From assembly GCA_963675135.1 (NCBI GenBank), contig OY776124.1:9252677-9316676 (forward strand): 64,000 bases of DNA, given 5' to 3'. Both the position numbers and the translations under genes were made by a program. Under the pieces are notes generated by a model. The model worked only from the letters and a program-made list of their open reading frames with translations, ran no database searches and was not told the DNA's origin. Every line of letters starts with the position of its first letter. Position 1 is the stretch's first letter. Below, piece after piece: positions 56,861 through 64,000 of the stretch. The DNA comes from Galeopsis tetrahit. Its lineage: Eukaryota; Streptophyta; Magnoliopsida; Lamiales; Lamiaceae.

Positions 56861-57420
56861 TAGGGGTGGCAATTTTCGACACGACACGATAGTACGATAC
56901 GAATCCGACACGAAAATTGCGGGTTAGTGTTTGACCTTATCGGGTTCGTGTCGTTATCGGGTCGACCTGATAACGACACGAAAATTTCGTGTCGGGTTCG
57001 TGTCAACCCGTTAAGCACGATAAAATTAACAGGTAACCCATTAACCTGTTAACAACCCGTTAACCTGTTATTTACCTGATATGACACGACACGATAATGA
57101 CACGTATCTGATAATAACACGATAATGACACGATAATTTTTTATATTTATATAAATATATTATTTTTTATATATTTAATACAATTTTAAATTGATTTATT
57201 TTCTTATCGTGTTGTTATCGTGTTACGTGTCTTTATCGTGTCGTGTCATGTCGACACAAAAATTATCGTGTTGTTATCGTGTCGTGTCGACACGAAAATT
57301 ATCGTGTTCGTGTCGTGTCGACACAGATCCTTATCGTGTTGTGTTCGTGTTTGGCCTTATCGTGTCGTGTCACTATCGTGTCGACACGAAACACGACACG
57401 ATAGCACGAATTGCTATCTA
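56861..57420. mobile_element. Non-autonomous hAT element, CACGACACGATA type
   Basis: 560 bp between perfect 8-bp duplications ACAGAGAG (56853-56860, 57421-57428). The left end TAGGGGTGGCAATTTTCG is the classic plant hAT end; the inverse of the right end is TAGATAGCAATTCGTGC. The interior is built of CGTGTCGTGTCGACACGA words in both orientations. It lies just upstream of the NSRP1-like first exon. Confidence 0.92.
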
Positions 57421-57499
57421 ACAGAGAGAGACTAGATAGAGTGGGTATAATTTAGATTTTATATTTATATTTTTATTCATATTTGATAAATTTCCATTT

Positions 57500-57735
57500 T
57501 TATCCCATTCAAGTTTCCAGAATCGGGAATCCGAGACAAAGCCTAACCCAAATCCCTAACCTCGCCCCTCACGCCGATAAAGCCCCCCACGTCGAATTTC
57601 TACCGGCCACCGTCAGCAGTTGCTCCATCAAAAATACAAGCTGTGAAGCAGGCAGACGTAAGACGGCAGCGTCGCTCATCGCGGTTGAATCTCAGCCCTC
57701 GTCAGTCGTTAACGTCTCTCTCTCCTCGAGTCTCA
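57500..57735 (+). other. 5'UTR exon of the NSRP1-like gene
   Basis: A GC-richer transcribed-looking stretch ending GTCTCAG-GTTCGT, a good donor at 57735/57736 and the start of a leader intron that ends TTTTAG at 58861. The upstream exon edge is approximate. It has no coding relation to the protein below. Confidence 0.55.
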
Positions 57736-58044
57736 GGTTCGTAAATTTGAATTTGTAATTTTCCATGTATTGGTGGTTTAAGAATTTGAATTTTTTTGCT
57801 GCAACCTTGTTTATTTCAAATTCATTTTCTTGTCCATTTCTTGGTGTAATGTTTTATTTATGGTTTGTGGCATGTTTTGTGCGATACAGTTTAATCTATG
57901 TTGCTGCTATTTGTGGTTTAAGAATTTATGGGTTAAGAATTCAAAAACTGAGAAGTGAACTTTGTGGTTGTGGTTAGAAAAATAGGGTTTATAAATGGGC
58001 TTCAATAAGTCAAGATATAGAATTAGCAAGCCATACATTCTGGC

Positions 58045-58230
58045 AACTAGCACAAAGATATATGGATTATGTGATGCTTATGAATTATGATGCACAAGGA
58101 TATGTGGATTATGTGATGCTTATGATGCACAAAGATATATGGATTATGTGATGCTTATGACCTGTATATTAACCTCTAGATAAGCTACTGATCCACCATG
58201 TTTAGCTTATGTGATGCTTATGATAAGAAG
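58045..58230. repeat. Short tandem repeat in the leader intron
   Basis: Repeats of ATATGGATTATGTGATGCTT (three clear copies from about 58058) with ATGATGCACAAAG between them, about 50 bp apart, plus a TATGTGATGCTTATGA relic near 58207. Confidence 0.75.
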
Positions 58231-58897
58231 CTACATTAACATTTGCCAAAGATTAATGATGCTCACGATTTTTTAATATTGTTGAAAATCAGAAAATGAT
58301 GTGTGCTTGGCATTTTAGAAAAAAAAACTTTTTGGTTCAGTTTACCTAAAAACCGACCACAATTTTCCGGTTCAGTTTTAATTCGACTTTTAGCTATTGG
58401 TTTTGGATTTAAAATTCAATTTTTAACATGGTTTTATTAGTTCAATTAGTATTTGAATTTCAGTATTATTGTACGGAGTATGACTAAGTAGAACCAGTGA
58501 GGTTTGTATTTTTGGACTAGGAATAGCTCTTAGTTTTTTATTTGGTAGGGCTTCTCAATTCAAACAATTGTTTCTGAATAAGTATTCGCAGATCAATTTT
58601 GCTTTTTGGCTATTTGTTTATATTATTTGGTTTTGTGACTTTTGTCTGAGTTTCAGTTCATATAAAAAGAATATATTATGGTGCAGAGTAAGTTGAGAGA
58701 GAAAAGGCTGCAGTAAGCTGTAGGCATGAGCAACTGCCTATTCCTCTTGTGTGAATAATATGAAAGAATTCAAGTTATATTTTTTATTTCCACGTTGTAG
58801 CTTGTCTGTATTATGATGCTTATTTTTCAGTTGGAATGCTAATATTTTTTATTCGTTTTAGATTTGGTGATCCAAAAGGCACCTCCAAATAAAAGAA

Positions 58898-60828
58898 ATG
58901 TCTAAGTACGGGTTGCAACTTAGGGTAAAACCACAGCAGAAAAAACAGCCCACTAGACCCCCACTTCCAACAACTCTCGGCTTTGATGACGACGACGATG
59001 ATAATGTTGAGAGAGACATCTTGCGCCAGGCCTACAAAAACAAAACTGACAAAGATGTTAGTCCTTTTTCTATCATAAAATGTAGTTTGATTACACCCTC
59101 ATTATGATTCTTATTTTAATTGTATACATGGATTTGATGGATGTGCTTTCCTTCTGATCTTTAATAGGTTGAAGAGCAGCATAAGAAGACTCTTGAAGAA
59201 GATCCTTCTGCATTTGACTATGACGGAGTATATGATCAAATGAAGGAGAAACAAAGTCGTCCTAAAGAGGTGGATCGCCAAGATAGAAAGGTCTGGTCTG
59301 AATCTGTTGCTTTCTTTCTAATCGAAAATGACAAATTCATATTGCTTTGTAATGTTGCTTATTGAAACGCATGTTATTTCTTATTGTTACATCTCTTGAA
59401 GATCACGGACAACGATGTAACATGTGTATTTGAATCACTCCGTTTTGTTTATTTGCTGTGTTGGTACTTTTCTTTGTATTGATGGTTATTGCATGAGTAG
59501 ATATTAATTTTTCAGTACTTATATTCCCTGCAAAGTCTTGGGATATTCTTTCATGATTAGTGAAGGAAATGGATGTTCATATTTGGCTTCAAGATTAAAT
59601 GATCGAGTCATTTGTTATTTTTATATGCAGCCAAGATACATTCAAGGACTTATTGATAAGGCTAAACAACGAGAAAAAGAACACGAGATTATTTATGAGA
59701 GAAAACTTGCCAAGGAGAGAAACCAAGATGAGCATCTATATGCAGATAAAGATAAATTTGTCACTAGTGCTTACAAGAAGAAGCTGGCAGAGCAAGCAAA
59801 ATGGATGGAGGAAGAGCGGCTTCGAGAACTGCGAGAGGAGAAGGAAGATGTAAGTTGAACTTGCTTCCTGGTTTCATGGGTCTGTGTTCTGATGATGATG
59901 TTATTTATAATATTGAGTAATCTTCTCTGCACGTAGCTATAGTTTTATCAGCATAAGCGCTTTTGTTGTTGCCTGCTCTCAACTTCATGTTTTCCAGTCT
60001 CACGATGCTCTAAAGCTCCTAGATTTATGCTTATATAAGATGACACGAGTAACTTATTTTTGGGACGGAACCTTAATAGAAGTAATGTTATGTTAGATTC
60101 CATAATATCTAGCAAATGTTTTGAGGGTTACAACCTATCTAAAGCTCTTAAACACAATTGGTCTGCCTTTTAAAAAAACTAGGTTTAACAAATTAAAAGC
60201 TTTGAGTTTCCCTTGAAGTCATGAAGTTGAGATGCATGCTGCATCACTGCCTATGTTTTCTTTTTCTTGTTCATTTGATCTTGAGTAGAGTGTTTAACTT
60301 TTTCTTGGCATGCTTTTATATTCTGGATGTTTCTCTATTGAAAAATGTGTAATATATTATCGATTAGAATTCTGTTGCTGGTGCTATGATTTACATAGCA
60401 AGTTTTGTTCTTCATGATAATAGGTTACCAAGAAGACAGACATTACGGATTTTTATTTCAACCTGGCCAAGAATGTAGCATTTGGTGCTGGAGATGCTGC
60501 GGACAAGGAGAAGCCTAAAAGGCAGCTGGAAGAAGTGGTGGTCAAGCCACCAAGTCGTCGTGTCTCTCCTACTCCAACTGGTACTAGTTCTCTTTCATCG
60601 AGCATGGGGAAGGAGATTGCAGAGGAGTCGAAACCTGCACTTACAAAGCCTATTCCCGATAGTCCTGCTCAACATCAAGTTACAACCGAGCCATCAGCTA
60701 GTAACCAAGAGAGGCTTGACAACCAAAAAGAAAATGAGGAAGCAGCAACGGCCCGTCACAAAAGAAATGAGGATGCAGTTGCTGCAGCAAGGGAACGGTT
60801 TTTGGCACGGAAGAAATCAAAGGTGTAG
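58898..60828 (+). CDS. NSRP1: NSRP1/CCDC55-like nuclear speckle splicing regulator (DUF2040)
   Basis: Four coding exons: 58898-59056, 59168-59290, 59631-59849 and 60424-60828, all joined in phase 0 with GT-AG introns, giving 301 residues; a non-coding first exon lies near 57500-57735. The protein begins MSKYGLQLRVKPQQKKQPTR, then an acidic DDDDDD stretch, LEEDPSAFDYDGVYDQMKEK, DRKPRYIQGLIDKAKQREKE and FVTSAYKKKLAEQAKWMEEE, the signature run of the NSRP1 N-terminal domain; residues about 100-170 form a charged coiled coil. The C-terminal 110 residues are Ser/Pro/Glu-rich and end AARERFLARKKSKV, a likely nuclear localisation signal. In animals NSRP1 binds RNA and splicing factors in nuclear speckles; a role in splicing here is inferred from the family. 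All exons are intact. Confidence 0.93.
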
Positions 60829-61300
60829 TGTTGTAGCATATATGACTCGTCTCTTTCTCTTGTTTTCCTCTTTACTTGTTGGGAAGACGTGGCTTTCGGG
60901 ATTTCTGACTCAAACCTCAAGGCATGCTTGTGCATTGATCCTAGTAGGTCAGAATAATGGAGCCCACCTTTTCAAAAGAATATGGGGATGGATGTATGTA
61001 TACTTTGTGCTGAAGGTTATTTCTTGTATCTACTATATTTAGTCTGGTCTTATCTAAATTCCCCAAATGCTATCATGAGGAGGTCTTGTGTGAGACCATC
61101 TCACGACTCACGGTACCGTAAGTTTTTGTCTTCAATCATTTGATGGTATATGAGAATGAAAGGGACTGTGGAACAAACAATGTGCAAAGCATTATTTTTG
61201 TTTGCCCATCGACAGGCAATTCGCATGTTACTACTAGTGCTGTGCCCATGTGCCTGTCAAGTTCATCTTGCTCTGTGAGGTATGGTAGCGACTTATTTGT
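60829..61300 (+). other. Probable 3'UTR and downstream flank of the NSRP1-like gene
   Basis: T-rich sequence after the stop. GGTCTTGTGTGAGACCATCTCAC (inner 20 bases at 61083-61102) resembles the terminal repeat of the MULE at 46161, so a small MULE scrap may lie here. No second gene. Confidence 0.45.
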
Positions 61301-62703
61301 ATTATCTTTCTTCCGGTTCTGCTATCTACTTGTACTAAGAAAAACCAACATAAAAACATACGTTTGTTTGTTAAGAAAACATTCCAAACTCAACTTCACC
61401 AAAAGAAGAAAATTCTAAGGCATTAATGTTTCAAATTAATAGGTTAAACTTTAGGATTTTTTTTTTTTTTTTAGAAAAAGTAAAATACTAACATTCAAAA
61501 GCATTGAGTATTACAACTTTGATTATCACTCGTTGAACCAAAGTGGGAAATGAGTTTGAATCCACCACTTTCAAGAGTTACCTATGATTCCATCTACAAT
61601 TCTTCCACCATCCAAACCAATATTTTTTAAGATTAAAAACGATTAAAAATATAAAATAAAAAAAAATTAAAATAATTTCTTATTGCATTTTGAGAAGTAA
61701 AATCATTATTAATATCTACATAGTTAATTTGTCTACCCTAGCCTATCTTTTTCAATATGTTAGATGTCACAGTAATAAGACGCAATCAAGAAATTAGAAT
61801 AGTCTTTACAAACTCAAGAATTTCAAGTGCAGCCTTTTTTATAAGAAATTAGGATAGCCTTTACAAACTCAAGAATTTCAAGTGCAGTCTTTTTTATGCA
61901 AATAAAATTGCATGTTATATTTTTAGTTCAAAAAATAAATCATTTAAATCAATATCTAAATAGTTGTCACTTGTCCTACTTTAAATATTCTCAATATTTT
62001 GACAACATTCCTTTTTAATTTATTACTATCATTCAAAGATTTTATTTTATTTGAAAACCCCCCAAAATATTATTGTATGTTTGCAAATTGTTCAAATCTA
62101 CTTTAACCCACAACACATTCCCTTCATTCATCCATTTACGTAACAAAACTAAATTGAACACTTTCAAAATTTAAACCCCAATACCCCCTTCACTTTTACC
62201 CACCTAATTCAAGCAATCTTATTATAATTTTCTTTTCTTTTTCATAGAAAGGAAATTTGCATTTTATTGACTTGTTCTCGAGTTACAACTCACAAGCTAC
62301 CACCCACGGGGCGGTAAGCAGACTTCTAATTTTAGGGTAAATGACAACACCTCACCTCACGCAACAAGTCACAAAAATAGTACTTCACCAAGGCCACTCA
62401 TGGTCATAGGGATGGTAACATAGGTTTTCAATTTTAGGCCTTACACAACTACTTGTTTTCAACAACAAAAATATTGTCCTTGTGAAGCCATAATCAGACC
62501 CCTACCCTAGTACCTAATTCAAGAAAATAGAAAGTAACATAATGACATAATTTGTTCGTCATTATTACCCCATGATTTCTCCATTTATGGGATGTCATTT
62601 TTGATACCAAAATGGTGTGTGAAGTAAGGAAAAAGGGATGAATCTGACCTTCATTATTACAAAAGCCCCTCACATGATATGAAAAATATATTCTTGTTTC
62701 CTA
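61301..62703. other. Intergenic DNA without recognised gene
   Basis: AT-rich. A 54-bp tandem duplication at 61789-61842 and 61843-61896 (AAGAAATTAGAATAGTCTTT and a near copy) is the only structure I see, apart from a T15 run near 61457. Confidence 0.4.
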
Positions 62704-62956
62704 CTCAATCCGTCCCCCTATAAATTTTTCATTACTTTTAAACACATAGATTAAGAAAAGTGATTAAATGATAGATATAGTACAAGTCACGTTTCCTTTT
62801 TAGACTGTCCACATAAGTGTGCATGTTTCATTTTTTTTTTTTGAATATACTCCACTTTGAAGCTTATAGCCTTATAGACGGACGAAGAGAGTACTTACTT
62901 TACACTTTGAAACCTGTGCAAAAAGAAACAAGTATACTATACGTGGACGAAGGGAG
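62704..62956. mobile_element. Stowaway-like MITE upstream of the protease gene
   Basis: 253 bp flanked by TA; the ends CTCAATCCGTCCCCCTATAA and GTGGACGAAGGGAG pair imperfectly. An internal GACGGACGAAGAGAGTA (62877-62893) suggests a second, nested or duplicated end. Confidence 0.65.
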
Positions 62957-63315
62957 TAATAATTCAACCTTCTTCTTGAGCTGAAATCAGTAAATTTCCT
63001 GGTAGTCATACAGGGCATGTGAAATACTGATCTATTTTTACTAAACGGCTACTCCCAACCACCCTTATAATTGAATGCAGATCCATCTGTCCCAAGTTGT
63101 CTTAAGGCCCACCGACAATTCTATTCTATCACTTCACACTTTTCCCCTCATTTGCCTCTCATTCTTTCCTAATCATATGCTCATTTACAGTTGTTGCTAC
63201 CTTATGTATGCCATAACTACAACCTCAAAACTCTATCTTGTTCCTATCTTTATAGTTAGGTGCAAGCATTTGTAGTTTATTACACATAATCTCACTCATT
63301 TGAACATCTAAAACA

Positions 63316-64000
63316 ATGCCTTTCTCATCTTCTTACATTTTTTGTCTTCTTGTCTTGTGTAGTTCAATTTCAGCAGCCCCTATTCCCATCTCACTTTTCA
63401 ACACAATCCCACATTCAGATCCATACCAGGGGCTGTCACAGCTAGCTTCTACCTCCATAGCCAGAGCTCACCACCTCAAGAATCCCCAAAATACCCCTAC
63501 CTCCACTACCCCTTTGTCCCCCTACAATGGAGCTTACTCAATCTCACTCAGCTTTGGAACCCCACCTCAATCTGTACCCATGGTTATGGACACAGGTAGC
63601 AGCTTTTCTTGGCTTCCTTGTACTAAAAGATATGTCTGTACAAACTGCTCAACCATTTCTACTTTCATTCCTAAACAATCATCTTCTTCCAAGCTTGTTG
63701 GATGTAAGAACCCCAAATGTGGTTGGATTCACAGCTCATTTGATCCAAACTCCAGCTGCCAAGATTGTCAGAACTCTGAAACAAACTGTACACAAGTTTG
63801 TCCTCCTTATATCATTCTCTATGGATTAGGATCCACAGGGGGTTTAGCCATGGTTGAAACCCTCACCATACCTCACAAGAAAATCGAGAATTTTCTCGTG
63901 GGGTGTTCTCTTTTCTCGTCGAATCAGCCCGCAGGCGTGGCTGGATTCGGACGAGGAATTTCGTCTTTGCCTAGCCAATTAGGCCTTAAGAAATTCTCAT
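63316..64000 (+). CDS. Nepenthesin-like pepsin A1 aspartyl protease, 5' part, runs off window
   Basis: Starts at ATG 63316 and is open to the window end (228 codons shown). Residues 1-20 (MPFSSSYIFCLLVLCSSISA) are a typical signal peptide. A short propeptide follows, then the enzyme core: AYSISLSFGTPPQSVPMVMD, the first catalytic motif VMDTGSSFSWLPC (Asp near residue 93), a Cys-rich plant insert with paired cysteines (CTNCS, CKNPKC, CQDCQ, CTQVCPP) as in nepenthesins, the flap IILYGLGSTGGLAMVETLTI, FLVGCSLFS and AGVAGFGRGISSLPSQLGLK. The second catalytic Asp lies beyond 64000. Such proteins are secreted or vacuolar; this subtype resembles the At4g16563 group. The sequence shows no intron so far, and many of these genes are intronless. 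Confidence 0.92.
   Translation, partial: MPFSSSYIFCLLVLCSSISAAPIPISLFNTIPHSDPYQGLSQLASTSIARAHHLKNPQNTPTSTTPLSPYNGAYSISLSFGTPPQSVPMVMDTGSSFSWLPCTKRYVCTNCSTISTFIPKQSSSSKLVGCKNPKCGWIHSSFDPNSSCQDCQNSETNCTQVCPPYIILYGLGSTGGLAMVETLTIPHKKIENFLVGCSLFSSNQPAGVAGFGRGISSLPSQLGLKKFS

Noticed and set aside
59538..59858. Extended start upstream of NSRP1 exon 4
   Set aside because: The extension is intronic; the acceptor TATATGCAG at 59630 and the family alignment begin the exon at 59631.
60482..61042. A 186-codon ORF overlapping the last NSRP1 exon
   Set aside because: Out of frame with the supported exon and running into the 3'UTR.

Overview
This window is plant nuclear DNA, most likely from a eudicot; nothing in it fixes the species. 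The evidence is the set of intron-containing plant-type genes (an NSRP1/DUF2040 splicing-factor gene, a nepenthesin-like aspartyl protease, an EIN3/EIL factor, an MRS2 magnesium-transporter remnant) buried among plant transposons: Ty3/gypsy Tat-lineage and Ty1/copia retrotransposons, MULEs with 9-bp target duplications, hAT elements with 8-bp duplications, and TA-flanked Stowaway MITEs. I see no tRNA, rRNA or CRISPR array.

Layout. 582-21921 is one Tat-type Ty3/gypsy element (minus-strand gag-pol) into whose pol a second member of the same family (5853-16920, target duplication CTCGC) has inserted. Both carry, between pol and the 3' LTR, an antisense three-exon additional ORF on the plus strand and an array of 120-bp tandem repeats. 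Next to it lies the decayed last exon of an MRS2-type gene (22045-22331). Two adjacent related MULEs follow (22921-24188, 24222-25175), then a Stowaway MITE, an unclassified repeat, two head-to-head hAT remnants (27.7-29.6 kb), a gag-only copia relic (30.5-32.9 kb), a hAT MITE (34.2-34.9 kb) and a large long-inverted-repeat element (about 35.3-38.6 kb) that holds a nested hAT.

38967-40396 is an EIN3/EIL-type gene broken by a 25-bp tandem duplication and a second frameshift. 41.4-45.7 kb holds three Stowaway MITEs and an internally deleted copia element; 46.2-47.5 kb is a MULE nested in a MULE; 48157-52841 is a young, nearly intact copia element with one in-frame stop.

The right-hand 10 kb is the genic part: a small minus-strand gene with a 5'UTR intron (53749-about 55150), an 83-bp tandem array, a hAT MITE directly upstream of the NSRP1-like gene (57.5-61 kb), and the 5' part of an aspartyl protease gene that runs off the window at 64000. 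The protein-coding host genes are unrelated to each other; the dominant biology of the window is layered transposon insertion, with independent decay of each layer.
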